From: Chryseobacterium gleum
GTDB taxonomy: Bacteria > Bacteroidota > Bacteroidia > Flavobacteriales > Weeksellaceae
DNA length: 64,000 nucleotides
Assembly: GCF_900636535.1 (NCBI RefSeq)
Contig: NZ_LR134289.1
Location: 4,985,501 to 5,049,500, forward strand
Reading direction: 5' to 3'
Part shown: positions 17,311-26,972 of the stretch, in pieces
How positions within the stretch are numbered: position 1 is the first letter of the stretch
Layout of the letters: each line of letters opens with the position of its first letter
Made by a program: the position numbers and the translations under genes
Notes under the pieces: generated by a model
Told to the model about the DNA's origin: nothing
The model's database searches: none
The model's input: only the letters and a program-made list of their open reading frames with translations

Positions 17311-18057
17311 ATGATTATGGCCTTAAAACAAGAACTTGAAAAACAAGGTAACTGGCTGTTCAGATACAGAAGTTTTTTACCGCTTATCATTCTTTTCATT
17401 GGTTTAGCAGTTTTTATTGAGACCAACTGGAACAGAAGTAGCTCTGAATGTAATGTTTATTATGAATTGTTTTGCCTCCTTATAAGTATTTTCGGATTAA
17501 GCATAAGAATTTACACAGTTGGTTTTACTCCAAAAAATACATCAGGCAGAAACACAAAAGCGGGTCAGGTGGCTGATGAATTAAATACAACAGGAATTTA
17601 CAGTATTGTCAGAAATCCACTGTATCTCGGAAATTTCTTTATGTGGCTTGGTGTAGCTCTGTTTACTGAAAACATATGGTTTATAGTTTCATTCATCCTT
17701 TTTTATTGGATCTATTATGAAAGAATCATATTTGCTGAGGAGCAGTTTCTTGAAAGAAAATTTGGGGATTATTATATCAGGTGGACTGAAAGAGTACCTC
17801 CGTTTATACCTAATTTTTCATTGTTCAAAAGTAATCAGCTGAGGTTCAGTATCAGAAAAGTTTTGCTTAAAGAAAAAAACGGACTTTTTGCCATCTTTCT
17901 GATTTTTACTGTATTTGATCTTACGGCAGAAGTTATGAATAACCACCTTCATTTCAATAATGTTTTTATTACAGGTTGCATAGTGACTATGCTGTTATAT
18001 GTGGTCTTGAAAATAATAAAAAGAAATAAAGGGTTTTCCCTCGAAATTAAAAGGTAG
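17311..18057 (+). CDS. ICMT/PEMT-like membrane methyltransferase
   Basis: A 248-residue membrane protein with about six helices. The isoprenylcysteine/phospholipid methyltransferase signature is clear: TTGIYSIVRNPLYLGNFFMWLG, then EEQFLERKFGDYYIRWTERVPPFIP. The ATG at 17317 is an equally good start (two codons later). Proteins of this class methylate lipids or lipid-linked groups with AdoMet; in some bacteria they act on lipid A phosphate. Here it lies between the efflux adaptor and a bestrophin, so an envelope-lipid change linked to metal stress is a reasonable guess. Confidence 0.75.
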   Translation: MIMALKQELEKQGNWLFRYRSFLPLIILFIGLAVFIETNWNRSSSECNVYYELFCLLISIFGLSIRIYTVGFTPKNTSGRNTKAGQVADELNTTGIYSIVRNPLYLGNFFMWLGVALFTENIWFIVSFILFYWIYYERIIFAEEQFLERKFGDYYIRWTERVPPFIPNFSLFKSNQLRFSIRKVLLKEKNGLFAIFLIFTVFDLTAEVMNNHLHFNNVFITGCIVTMLLYVVLKIIKRNKGFSLEIKR

Positions 18058-18088
18058 AAAACATATAAATATTAAATACAAAAAAACT

Positions 18089-18967
18089 ATGTTACTCAAC
18101 AAAAGAATTTCAATAGGATATTTTGTCCGTCAGATTAAGTACCAGATCATATTGATTGTATTTTTTGCTTTTCTTATAGGTTTTTTGGATGATATATCTT
18201 TATTTAAAAAAATATCTATTCCATTAAGCATCCCCGCTTTGCTGGGAACGGCAGTGTCATTACTTCTGGCATTCAGAACAGCACAGTCATATGAAAGATG
18301 GTGGGAGGCAAGAACCGTATGGGGAGCTATAGTCAATGACTCAAGATCTTTTATAAGATTAGTAAGACAGTTTGTTCCTGAACTACCTGAGGAGAGCAGG
18401 GTATTTACAGAAAGACAGATCGTGTGGGTGTATGCATTAGGTGAAGCGTTGAGAAAACAGGTATTTTCAGATAAAGTGAAGAATTATCTGCAGTCCCATA
18501 ATATTACAGGAACAAATATTCCTAATGCAATTTTGGATAAGCATTCTGAACATATTAGAAAAATTGCTGCAGAAGGTCGTATTTCAGATTTTAAAGAAGT
18601 TCAGTTAAATGAGGTTCTTATGAGATTATGTGACAGCATGGGAAAATGCGAGCGTTTGAAAAATACAGTATTTCCAAGAGCTTACAGTATCCTGCTTCAT
18701 ACATTGATTTATGTTTTTGCTTTTTTACTGCCTTTTGGTTTGGAAGATTCTCAGTTGACTGTTGAAATAGCGACTACTATCATTGTCCCTATTATATTTA
18801 TTACGATAGAGAAAACAGCTATTATCATGCAGGATCCTTTTGAGAATACTCCTGTTGATACGCCAATGACAGCTTTGGCTCACACGATTGAAATTAACCT
18901 TCTTCAAATGATTGGTGAGAAAAATATTCCCGCTAAAAGACAGAATGATTCCTATTTTGAAATGTAG
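18089..18967 (+). CDS. Bestrophin-family ion channel
   Basis: A 292-residue bestrophin/UPF0187 protein. The motif FRTAQSYERWWEARTVWGAIVNDSR near residues 62-85 is diagnostic, with hydrophobic helices before it and around residues 195-230. Bacterial members are pentameric channels; some conduct cations, others anions. In metal islands these genes often sit beside exporters. The link to metal tolerance is inference from position, 31 bases after the methyltransferase. Confidence 0.88.
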   Translation: MLLNKRISIGYFVRQIKYQIILIVFFAFLIGFLDDISLFKKISIPLSIPALLGTAVSLLLAFRTAQSYERWWEARTVWGAIVNDSRSFIRLVRQFVPELPEESRVFTERQIVWVYALGEALRKQVFSDKVKNYLQSHNITGTNIPNAILDKHSEHIRKIAAEGRISDFKEVQLNEVLMRLCDSMGKCERLKNTVFPRAYSILLHTLIYVFAFLLPFGLEDSQLTVEIATTIIVPIIFITIEKTAIIMQDPFENTPVDTPMTALAHTIEINLLQMIGEKNIPAKRQNDSYFEM

Positions 18968-18995
18968 TTTAAATACATGATAACATCTTGAAATT

Positions 18996-19889
18996 ATGAA
19001 TAATGATAATAAAAATCTTTCAGCCTCATCAAAGCACAAAAAGAATCTATTGATTGTACTTTGCTTAAGTGGTACATATATGATTGCAGAAGTAATAGGA
19101 GGTATTACAACAAAGAGTCTTGCGTTGTTAGCTGATGCAGCGCACATGTTGACAGATGTGGTAGGGCTATTTTTAGCATTCGTTGCTATCAAGATAGGTG
19201 AAAGAAAAGCAACTTCTCAGAAAACTTTTGGTTACTATAGAACAGAGATATTGGCTGCCGTTATTAATGCAGTTGTTTTATTAGGTATTTCTCTATATGT
19301 TTTGTTTGAAGCATATCAGAGATTTAGTAGTCCTCCAGAGGTACAAAGTACTCCTATGTTGATTGTAGCTGGGATTGGTTTAGTGGTAAATATCATTGGG
19401 ATCATAATTATCCGTAAAGATTCTTCTGAGAGTCTAAATATGAAGGGCGCTTATTTTGAAGTTCTTTCAGATGGATTAACATCAATAGGAGTAATGATTG
19501 CAGGAATAATAATGTTAACAACAGGTTGGTATTATGCTGATCCATTAATTTCTGCTGCAATAGGTCTTTTAATATTTCCAAGGACTTGGAAACTTTTGAA
19601 AGAGGCTATAAATGTCCTCTTAGAAGGTACACCAAAAGATGTCAACATAGAAGATTTACGGAAATCTCTTGAATCCATAAATGGAGTCAAAAAATTACAT
19701 GACCTGCATGTTTGGTCTCTTACTTCAGGTGTAAATGCAATGAGTTCACATGTCATTGCTGACCGTAGTGAGGATATGAATATTCTACTAAAAACACTTA
19801 CAGAAATAGCTACTACTGATTTTAAAATTTCTCATACTACTTTTCAAATTGAAACAGAAGGACACAAAGAAAGCGAAGCACATCTTTAA
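18996..19889 (+). CDS. CDF-family Zn/Co/Cd exporter (CzcD-like)
   Basis: A 297-residue cation diffusion facilitator with six helices and a cytoplasmic C-terminal domain. Metal-site residues are seen in ADAAHMLTD (second helix, H-x-x-x-D) and VLSDGLTSIG (fifth helix). The typical His-rich loop is short here, replaced by SSPPEVQ and KDSSES segments. The C-terminal LHDLHVWSLTSG matches the CzcD dimer domain. It moves divalent cations from cytoplasm to periplasm in exchange for protons, feeding the RND pump. Confidence 0.92.
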   Translation: MNNDNKNLSASSKHKKNLLIVLCLSGTYMIAEVIGGITTKSLALLADAAHMLTDVVGLFLAFVAIKIGERKATSQKTFGYYRTEILAAVINAVVLLGISLYVLFEAYQRFSSPPEVQSTPMLIVAGIGLVVNIIGIIIIRKDSSESLNMKGAYFEVLSDGLTSIGVMIAGIIMLTTGWYYADPLISAAIGLLIFPRTWKLLKEAINVLLEGTPKDVNIEDLRKSLESINGVKKLHDLHVWSLTSGVNAMSSHVIADRSEDMNILLKTLTEIATTDFKISHTTFQIETEGHKESEAHL

Positions 19890-19924
19890 AGATTTAAAAT
19901 ACTAATAATCAAAAATACTGGAAT

Positions 19925-20056
19925 ATGGAAAACAGATTTGATGTAATAATTGTTGGCTCTGACCTACGGATTATGAATCACTTCGGGAAGCTTGCTTGGC
20001 GGTTCATGGGATCGCTATCCACATTTAACTTTAAAATAAATCTATTCTCGGTATGA
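19925..20056 (+). pseudogene. Flavoprotein 5' stub fused to foreign sequence
   Basis: A 43-codon frame begins MENRFDVIIVG, the first strand and turn of an FAD/NAD(P)-binding oxidoreductase (thioredoxin-reductase-like), then runs into SDLRIMNHFGKLAWRF, unrelated to such enzymes. It ends in a TGA that overlaps the ATG of the next gene. I read it as the remnant of a deletion that removed almost all of a flavoprotein gene. It may still serve as a coupled leader for the downstream gene. Confidence 0.55.
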
Positions 20057-22029
20057 AACCTAAAAGTCTTTTTAAGAGCAGCTATGCATTGCTTACCAGA
20101 TTTTTTCTATTATTTATCATAATGTCTTTTTTACTAAGGCTGGGATTTGTATTGTCCTCATTTCAAAAGGCTGAGTTTTCTGCAGTATCTTTTATTAGAG
20201 TATTTTTATTAGGACTTATATATGACATAGGGGTAGGTTTGTTTTTCATATTTCCATATAGCCTTTATTTGTTGATTTTGCCCCAACGATTGGTAGATTC
20301 TAGATTAAATAAAATCATTACCTACTTTTCTTTTTCTCTTGGTATATTGATTCTGTTTTTTTCCTTTTTTGCTGAAATAACTTTTTGGCAGGAATTTGAA
20401 AGCCGGTTTAATTTTATCGCTGTAGACTATCTTATTTACACTTACGAAGTAATTAATAATATCAATGAATCTTATCCCCTGCCCATATTAATTGCAGTGA
20501 TGATTATTCTCACATTTTTTGTAATTTTTTTCTGTATCCGAAAAAAATATTTTTTTGATACTTTCAAAGGCACTACCATATTTTTGTCAAGGCTGAAAAT
20601 AACGGTTGGAATTTTTGCAGCAACTCTTGTTTATGCTTTCTTAGTCGAAAACAATTTTGCGGATTTGAGTACCAACCGCTATCAAAATGAATTGTCAAAA
20701 TCAGGAATCTATTCATTCTTTTCTGCTTATAATAATAATGAAATCAATTACGATCATTTTTATCAACTTATGGATAATAAGGATGCTTTTAAGATTATTA
20801 AAAATGATTTGAAAGACAGCAGTTCAATATTTCTGCAGAACAGTTTCTCAATCGAAAGAAAAATTAAACCTACCACAGCAACTATACAAAGACCTAATGT
20901 AATTATGATTACAATGGAAAGTTTCAGTGCAGATTTCATGAAAACTTTTGGAAATAATCAGGATATAACTCCGGTATTGGATTCGCTTGCAAAAGAAAGT
21001 GTTTTATTTACAAATATGTATGCTACAGGTACGAGGACGGTTCGAGGAATGGAAGCTCTCTCTCTCGCAATACCACCTACACCAGGTAATAGTATCGTCA
21101 GACGAAAAAATAATGACCAGCTGACAACAATAGGGTCAATTTTCAGTGAGCAGGGTTATGATACAAGTTTTTTTTACGGAGGGGACGGATATTTTGATAA
21201 TATGAACAAGTATTTTGGGAATAACGGATATAACATTATTGATAGAAACAGAAATGCATTTGCAAGGGAAAACTATCTTGCGCCAAGAACTTCAATCGAT
21301 GATAGAAATATTACTTTCGAAAACGCATGGGGGATATGTGACGAGGATCTTTACAATGAGGTAATCAGAAAATCAGATCAGCAATATAAAAGTGGCAAAC
21401 CCTTCTACGACTTTGTTATGACTACGTCAAATCACCGACCGTTCACCTATCCGGATGGTAAAATTGATATTCCCTCTGGTTCAGGAAGAGAAGGAGCAGT
21501 TAAATATACAGATTATGCAATAGGAGCATTTCTGAAAAAGATAAAAAATAAGCCATGGTATAAAAATACTGTTATTGTTATTGTTGCAGACCACTGTGCT
21601 AGCAGCGCCGGGAAAAATGAAATTGATATATCAAAATACCACATTCCCGCGATGATTGTAAATCTTCAGGACAAGCAGTCTTTGAAAATCGATAAAATGT
21701 GTTCTCAAATTGATTTGTATCCTACTTTATTTAACTTTTTAGGATGGAAATATACAAGCAATCTGTATGGGAAAAATGTAATTAGCGACAACTATATTCC
21801 CAGAATATTTGTGGGAACTTACCAAAAACTTGCCTATATGGAGAATGATGATCTCGTCATCCTTTCACCCCAACAAAAAGTTGAGACTTTTAAATATATA
21901 CAAGGAAAAAACGATCAGATTGCTGTATTACCTAAGCCGGAAATAATAAGAAGGGCAATTGCCAATTATCAAACAGCCTATTACCTTTATAAAAATAATG
22001 GTTTGAAGCAGAATAAAAAAAATAATTGA
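20053..22029 (+). CDS. LTA-synthase-like phosphoglycerol/phosphoethanolamine transferase
   Basis: A 658-residue membrane enzyme: five helices in residues 1-200, then a sulfatase-fold periplasmic domain. Metal and nucleophile sites are visible: VIMITMESFSADF (Glu ligand), TGTRTVRG (catalytic Thr), FFYGGDGYFDNM, TTSNHRPFTYP and VADHCASS (D-H ligands). Enzymes of this family move phosphoglycerol or phosphoethanolamine from phospholipid onto glycans or lipid A. Gram-negative Bacteroidetes have no lipoteichoic acid, so lipid A or an outer glycan is the likely acceptor. The start overlaps the stub frame by four bases. Confidence 0.85.
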   Translation: MKPKSLFKSSYALLTRFFLLFIIMSFLLRLGFVLSSFQKAEFSAVSFIRVFLLGLIYDIGVGLFFIFPYSLYLLILPQRLVDSRLNKIITYFSFSLGILILFFSFFAEITFWQEFESRFNFIAVDYLIYTYEVINNINESYPLPILIAVMIILTFFVIFFCIRKKYFFDTFKGTTIFLSRLKITVGIFAATLVYAFLVENNFADLSTNRYQNELSKSGIYSFFSAYNNNEINYDHFYQLMDNKDAFKIIKNDLKDSSSIFLQNSFSIERKIKPTTATIQRPNVIMITMESFSADFMKTFGNNQDITPVLDSLAKESVLFTNMYATGTRTVRGMEALSLAIPPTPGNSIVRRKNNDQLTTIGSIFSEQGYDTSFFYGGDGYFDNMNKYFGNNGYNIIDRNRNAFARENYLAPRTSIDDRNITFENAWGICDEDLYNEVIRKSDQQYKSGKPFYDFVMTTSNHRPFTYPDGKIDIPSGSGREGAVKYTDYAIGAFLKKIKNKPWYKNTVIVIVADHCASSAGKNEIDISKYHIPAMIVNLQDKQSLKIDKMCSQIDLYPTLFNFLGWKYTSNLYGKNVISDNYIPRIFVGTYQKLAYMENDDLVILSPQQKVETFKYIQGKNDQIAVLPKPEIIRRAIANYQTAYYLYKNNGLKQNKKNN

Positions 22030-22030
22030 T

Positions 22031-22507
22031 ATGAATATGGATCTCCGCTTTGAGTTAATTATTGCAGCTAAACTCTTTTTGTCAATAGTATTAGGTTGTA
22101 TTATAGGTTTTGAGAGGGAAACATCCCATAAAGATGCGGGAATCAGAACTTTTGGTGCAATTACCTTGGCTTCGTGTCTGTTTGTTGCAATTGCATCTCA
22201 CCTTACAGATGATAAATCTGCTATTGCACGAATGCTCGCTGCGATAGCAACGGGACTCGGCTTTATCGGCGCAGGTTTGAGCTTTAAGGATAAAAGCAAC
22301 AGTCTTATGGGGCTGACAACATCATCTGCCTTATGGGCTACGGCGGCAGTCGGCTCTGCAGTTGCTCTCAATATGTATGTACTGGCTATATTTTCTACCG
22401 TTTTAATTTACATATTATTATCTCTTAATAAATTCACATGGTTTAGAAAGATAATAAAAAGTAATATTTCAAACAAAAGTAAGCATGATGAAGGAAACGA
22501 CGTTTAG
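22031..22507 (+). CDS. MgtC/SapB-family membrane protein
   Basis: A 158-residue protein with four helices. The MgtC signature is clear: LGCIIGFERETSHKDAGIRTFGAITLASCLF, then GLGFIGAGLSFKD and GLTTSSALWATAAVG. It lacks the C-terminal ACT-like domain of MgtC proper, as SapB-type members do. MgtC proteins modulate the F1Fo ATPase and magnesium or phosphate homeostasis. It starts one base after the transferase stop and is followed by the metal ATPase. Confidence 0.9.
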   Translation: MNMDLRFELIIAAKLFLSIVLGCIIGFERETSHKDAGIRTFGAITLASCLFVAIASHLTDDKSAIARMLAAIATGLGFIGAGLSFKDKSNSLMGLTTSSALWATAAVGSAVALNMYVLAIFSTVLIYILLSLNKFTWFRKIIKSNISNKSKHDEGNDV

Positions 22508-22550
22508 CTTACTTTAAGATTTAAAAATGTAAACATTTAATCAAAATATT

Positions 22551-24590
22551 ATGGAACACATTCACAAGTATGACGCAGAGGGCAAACAGCTATGCTGCTC
22601 TGCACAAGAGGAAAAGATTGATAAAAAGGCTGATAATCTCCTGGAAAAATCGAAACATACAGCGAACGACGGGCATGATCATGATCATAACGATGAAGAC
22701 GGGCACGACCACGGAAGCACGGATAAGACTATTTTTCAAATGTTTTTACCATCAGTAATATCACTGGTGCTTCTATTAACGGGAATAGTATTTGATAATT
22801 ACGTGAAAATTGAATGGTTTAATGGATGGATTAGGACAATATGGTATGTGGCTGCTTATGCTCCTGTTGGCCTTCCTGTTATAAAAGAAGCTATTGAAAG
22901 TATCGTAAAAGGTGATGTCTTTTCGGAATTTTTACTGATGACCATTGCTACTGTCGGCGCATTTATTATCGCAGAATATCCTGAAGGTGTTGCTGTAATG
23001 TTGTTCTATGCTGTAGGAGAGACCTTTCAAACTCTCGCAGTTACAAGGGCTAAGAGTAATATTAAAGCTTTACTTGACCAGCGCCCAGATGAGGTTACAA
23101 TTTTGGAGAATAATATTCCTAAAACTATAAAAGCTGCACAAGCTAAAATAGGAGAGATTATTCAATTGAAACCTGGTGAAAAATTAGCGTTGGACGGTGA
23201 ATTGCTAAGTGATTCGGCATCCTTTAACACCGCTGCTTTAACAGGCGAAAGTAAACCAGATACGAAAAGCAAAGGGGAGTCAGTTTTAGCAGGAATGATC
23301 AATCTGACGAGCGTCGCACAAGTAAAAATCACTACTGCTTACGAAGATAGTAAATTAAGTAAGATTTTGGAATTGGTACAGAATGCCACATCACAAAAAG
23401 CACCTACAGAACTTTTTATCAGAAAATTTGCTCGTATATATACACCTATAGTCGTCTTATTGGCAATTTTAATCTGCGTTGTACCATATTTCATTGTTGA
23501 TGATTATGTATTTAGAGATTGGTTGTATCGTGCGCTGGTATTTTTAGTGATCTCATGCCCTTGTGCATTGGTAATATCGATTCCTTTAGGATATTTCGGA
23601 GGGATTGGTGCCGCAAGCAGAAATGGGATTTTATTTAAAGGAAGTAATTTTCTCGATAAAATTGCTGAGATACAAAACGTTGTAATGGACAAAACCGGAA
23701 CAATGACTGAAGGTGTTTTTAAAGTTCAGGAAGTTAAAATTCTGCCAGGTTTTGACCAGGACGAAATTCTTAAGCTGGTAAATGCACTGGAGAGTAAGTC
23801 AACGCATCCTGTCGCAACCGCTATTCATGAGTATGTTGGAGAAATTGATAGTTCTATCAATCTTGAGAATACGGAAGAAATTGCAGGTCACGGTCTTATA
23901 GCGACTGTGAACGGAAAAGATTTGTTGGTAGGTAATTTTAAGCTAATGGATAAATTCAATATTAAATATGATATTGACCCTTCCACAATTGTTTATACTA
24001 TCATCGCAATAGCATATGAAGGAAAATTTGCTGGCCTTATTACTATTGCAGACAGCATAAAAGAAGATGCAGGGATTACAATCAAAAAACTTCATAATCT
24101 TAATGTTAAGGTGACCATGCTCAGTGGGGATAAGAGTAGTGTGGTTAAATATGTTGCGCATAAGATAGGAATTGATAATGCTTTTGGAGATTTACTTCCG
24201 GAAGACAAAGTCAATAAAGTTAAAGAGATTAAAGCAAGAAAAGAGAGCGTTGCATTTGTTGGTGACGGGGTAAATGATGCACCAGTGGTTGCATTGAGTG
24301 ACGTAGGAATTGCTATGGGTGGATTAGGAAGTGATGCGACTATTGAAACAGCCGATGTCGTAATTCAGGATGATAAACCGTCAAAAATTCCTATTGCAAT
24401 TAATATTGGCAAACAGACAAAAAAGATAGTTTGGCAGAATATCATCCTAGCATTTGTAGTGAAAGCAATTGTACTTGTTCTGGGAGCCGGAGGGCTGGCA
24501 ACGATGTGGGAAGCTGTTTTTGCTGATGTAGGAGTTTCACTTATTGCTATTCTGAATGCCGTAAGAATTCAGAAAATGAAATTTGAATAA
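22551..24590 (+). CDS. Zn/Cd/Pb-exporting P1B-type ATPase (ZntA/CadA type)
   Basis: A 679-residue heavy-metal ATPase. Seen: the transport motif S-C-P-C-A-L (Cys336, Cys338), phosphorylated Asp380 in DKTGTMTEG, the nucleotide-binding STHPVATAIHEY, the TGES loop and GDGVNDAPVVALSDVGIAMG. The N-terminus has no ferredoxin-like HMA domain; instead it has a CC pair (KQLCCSA) and a His/Asp stretch (DGHDHDHNDEDGHDHG). The ending GVSLIAILNAVRI and CPC suit Zn(II), Cd(II) and Pb(II). It pumps metal from cytoplasm to periplasm for the RND exporter. Confidence 0.94.
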   Translation: MEHIHKYDAEGKQLCCSAQEEKIDKKADNLLEKSKHTANDGHDHDHNDEDGHDHGSTDKTIFQMFLPSVISLVLLLTGIVFDNYVKIEWFNGWIRTIWYVAAYAPVGLPVIKEAIESIVKGDVFSEFLLMTIATVGAFIIAEYPEGVAVMLFYAVGETFQTLAVTRAKSNIKALLDQRPDEVTILENNIPKTIKAAQAKIGEIIQLKPGEKLALDGELLSDSASFNTAALTGESKPDTKSKGESVLAGMINLTSVAQVKITTAYEDSKLSKILELVQNATSQKAPTELFIRKFARIYTPIVVLLAILICVVPYFIVDDYVFRDWLYRALVFLVISCPCALVISIPLGYFGGIGAASRNGILFKGSNFLDKIAEIQNVVMDKTGTMTEGVFKVQEVKILPGFDQDEILKLVNALESKSTHPVATAIHEYVGEIDSSINLENTEEIAGHGLIATVNGKDLLVGNFKLMDKFNIKYDIDPSTIVYTIIAIAYEGKFAGLITIADSIKEDAGITIKKLHNLNVKVTMLSGDKSSVVKYVAHKIGIDNAFGDLLPEDKVNKVKEIKARKESVAFVGDGVNDAPVVALSDVGIAMGGLGSDATIETADVVIQDDKPSKIPIAINIGKQTKKIVWQNIILAFVVKAIVLVLGAGGLATMWEAVFADVGVSLIAILNAVRIQKMKFE

Positions 24591-24700
24591 TTACTTTTCA
24601 GATTTTTTTAAATACTGTAATTCAATAAATAAAATGAAGTTTTTAAACCAGCCTCCAATATCTAACTAATCTTTAAATCAATATAATTCTATTGTTTTTA

Positions 24701-24719
24701 TTCCGATTTTATATCGGAA
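24701..24719. promoter_or_regulatory. Palindrome upstream of the PAP2 gene
   Basis: TTCCGAT-TTTAT-ATCGGAA, a perfect 7-bp inverted repeat with a 5-base centre, 45 bases before the PAP2 start. Could be a regulator site or a weak hairpin; no T run follows. Confidence 0.4.
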
Positions 24720-24763
24720 CAGCAATAACTATGTTCAGAAATAATTACAGAAATTAAATCAAA

Positions 24764-25573
24764 ATGCATATTCCCATGACAAATTTATTCAAAAAATATA
24801 TGCTCATAATATTGATGCAGATTTGTTGTTTAGCCTCAGCACAAGACAGTCTGAAGTTAAATACTGTAGATTACTATGATTCTTTAGAGGTATCTGATCT
24901 GAAACATCATCAATTAAGTTACAAGAAATTAATTATCCCGGCAAGCTTGATTACAGCCGGAGCCATCAGTTTTGCTGTTCCTCAGATGAAAGAAATAGAT
25001 CGTGATGTTAGGGGAGAAGTGAACGAACATAATTTGTCCAATTCAAAACTGGATAATTATACACAGTACGTCCCTGCTGCAATGGTGTATGCCTTGAATT
25101 TAGCAGGGATGAAGGGTAAACATAATTTTAAAGAAAGAACAATTATTTTTGCAACCAGCCAGGCTTTGACAGCGGCTATTGTACTTCCAAGTAAGAAATT
25201 AATCGGAGAAGAGCGACCTGATAAATCCAATAATATGTCGTTTCCTTCGGGACATGCTGCTGTTGCCTTTTCGACTGCCCACTTTTTATTCCGTGAATAT
25301 AAGGACACCAATTACTGGCTTGGAATATCGGGATATTCATTTGCGGTTTTTACAAGTGTATACCGGGTAATCAATAACAAACATTGGGTAACTGATGTAT
25401 TTGCAGGTGCTGGAGTTGGGATATTGTCAACAGAACTAGCTTATTGGTTATATCCCAAAATCAATTCTTTGTTTAACATCAGCAAGGGTAAGTCTGCTTC
25501 GATGATTTCGCCATTTTATCAAAAATTTGATAAAACGAATATGATGGGGCTAAACTATCAATTGTCCTTTTAA
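24764..25573 (+). CDS. PAP2-family membrane phosphatase
   Basis: A 269-residue type-2 phosphatidic acid phosphatase-like protein. A signal peptide or first helix ends CLASAQ; the ATG at 24776 is an alternative start. The three motifs are present: KLIGEERPDKS, SFPSGHAAVAFS and YRVINNKHWVTDVFAGAG. The N-terminal layout (ISFAVPQMKEIDRDVRGEVNEH) matches Bacteroidetes PAP2 proteins linked to lipid A 1-phosphatase or undecaprenyl-pyrophosphate phosphatase. Likely active on the periplasmic side of the membrane. With the LTA-like transferase and ICMT-like enzyme it makes three envelope-lipid genes in one metal island. Confidence 0.88.
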   Translation: MHIPMTNLFKKYMLIILMQICCLASAQDSLKLNTVDYYDSLEVSDLKHHQLSYKKLIIPASLITAGAISFAVPQMKEIDRDVRGEVNEHNLSNSKLDNYTQYVPAAMVYALNLAGMKGKHNFKERTIIFATSQALTAAIVLPSKKLIGEERPDKSNNMSFPSGHAAVAFSTAHFLFREYKDTNYWLGISGYSFAVFTSVYRVINNKHWVTDVFAGAGVGILSTELAYWLYPKINSLFNISKGKSASMISPFYQKFDKTNMMGLNYQLSF

Positions 25574-25583
25574 AAGTAATATA

Positions 25584-25778
25584 ATGAGTTTTAAAAGGAC
25601 ATTAAAAAGAAAAGCAATACGTAATAGTAAACATAGGGTTTCCTCAAAGGATATCTTTTATCTGATATGTTGTGCCCTTTTTTTTCTTTTGCTAATAATA
25701 CATCAGACTTATAAATTTAGTGTTAAGTATACAAAAATTCATCCCAGACCATCTAACCATCAAACACACTCTAAATAG
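25584..25778 (+). CDS. Small single-helix membrane protein
   Basis: Not recognised. A 64-residue basic protein (KRTLKRKAIRNSKHR) with one strong helix (DIFYLICCALFFLLLIIH) and a basic tail, predicted to be membrane-anchored with both ends positive. It starts ten bases after the PAP2 stop, which supports a real co-transcribed gene. The small size leaves doubt. Confidence 0.45.
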   Translation: MSFKRTLKRKAIRNSKHRVSSKDIFYLICCALFFLLLIIHQTYKFSVKYTKIHPRPSNHQTHSK

Positions 25779-25892
25779 TTAAAATACAATGTATCATTTT
25801 CTGAATAATACTTAAGTATTCTCCAAACAATATTTTCCAAACAAAAATTCATTCAAACAACTTTTATTAACCTTTTATTTTTTAACATTAGC

Positions 25893-26972
25893 ATGAAAAA
25901 ATTATTACTAAATCTTTTGACGGGCTTTGTATTTTGTACAATCTCTGCACAAGCACCAACGAATTATTATGACGGAACAGCAGGTCTTTCTGGAGCAACC
26001 CTAAAATCAAAACTTAAAACAATAATTACCAATGGGCACCAAGACAAAGGGTATGCAGGATTATTAAATGCATTTCAAACTACAGACCGAGATTATTTTT
26101 ATGAAAACGACGGAACTGTAATGGATATGTATTCAGAAAATCCACTTGGATCAGATCCATACAACTATAACCACGGTTCTAACCAGTGTGGTAATTACAG
26201 CAGTGAAGGAGATTGTTATAACAGGGAGCACGTAGTACCACAAAGCTTATTTAATCAAAACTTACCAATGAGATCTGATGTCCATTTTGTGACACCAACT
26301 GATGGCAAAGTAAACGGAATGCGATCAAATTACCCATTTGGAAAAGTAGGAACGGTTTCTTTTACTTCATTAAATGGCTCAAAATTAGGAAGTTCGGCTT
26401 CCGCAGGCTACGCAGGTACTGTTTTTGAACCAATAGATGAATTTAAGGGAGATATTGCAAGAATGATTTTATATTTTGTAACAAGATATGAAACACAACT
26501 TTCTGGTTTCAGCAATGGAAACATTTTAGGCTCTGTGGCATTTCCAGGTCTTCAAACTTGGGAACTCAAACAATTACTTGCGTGGAATGATGGAGATCCA
26601 GTCTCAGCTTTTGAAATAGCACGAAATAATGCAGCTTTCACATATCAGGGAAATAGGAATCCATATATAGACCGCCCTGAATTTGTTGCGCTGATTTGGG
26701 GAGCTTATATGGGTGTAGATGATGTTTCATCAATATCTAAAAATCTAACCATTGTTCCAAATCCAGTTAGAGGAAATGTCTTAAGAGTAACTGGCGAAAA
26801 AGATTTGAAAAAATTTAAAATTGCATTAATTATTAATTCTGCTGGACAAAATGTTCAAACAATTGAAAAACCATTTGAGAATGGGAATACAGTTAATTTG
26901 AAAAATCTACCAAAAGGAGTTTATTTTCTTAAATTAGATAATAGCAATACAAAATTTATTATAGAAGATTAA
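25893..26972 (+). CDS. Secreted endonuclease I with T9SS sorting domain
   Basis: A 359-residue nuclease. A signal peptide ends TISAQ. The EndA/NucM-type catalytic region is marked by CYNREHVVPQSLF (catalytic His) and VHFVTPTDGKVNGMRSNYPFG. About 75 C-terminal residues (TIVPNPVRGNVLRV... NLPKGVYFLKL... KFIIED) form a type A type IX secretion sorting domain, so the enzyme is sent across the outer membrane. It degrades extracellular DNA, perhaps for nutrients. No operon partner; an AT-rich gap lies on both sides. Confidence 0.92.
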   Translation: MKKLLLNLLTGFVFCTISAQAPTNYYDGTAGLSGATLKSKLKTIITNGHQDKGYAGLLNAFQTTDRDYFYENDGTVMDMYSENPLGSDPYNYNHGSNQCGNYSSEGDCYNREHVVPQSLFNQNLPMRSDVHFVTPTDGKVNGMRSNYPFGKVGTVSFTSLNGSKLGSSASAGYAGTVFEPIDEFKGDIARMILYFVTRYETQLSGFSNGNILGSVAFPGLQTWELKQLLAWNDGDPVSAFEIARNNAAFTYQGNRNPYIDRPEFVALIWGAYMGVDDVSSISKNLTIVPNPVRGNVLRVTGEKDLKKFKIALIINSAGQNVQTIEKPFENGNTVNLKNLPKGVYFLKLDNSNTKFIIED

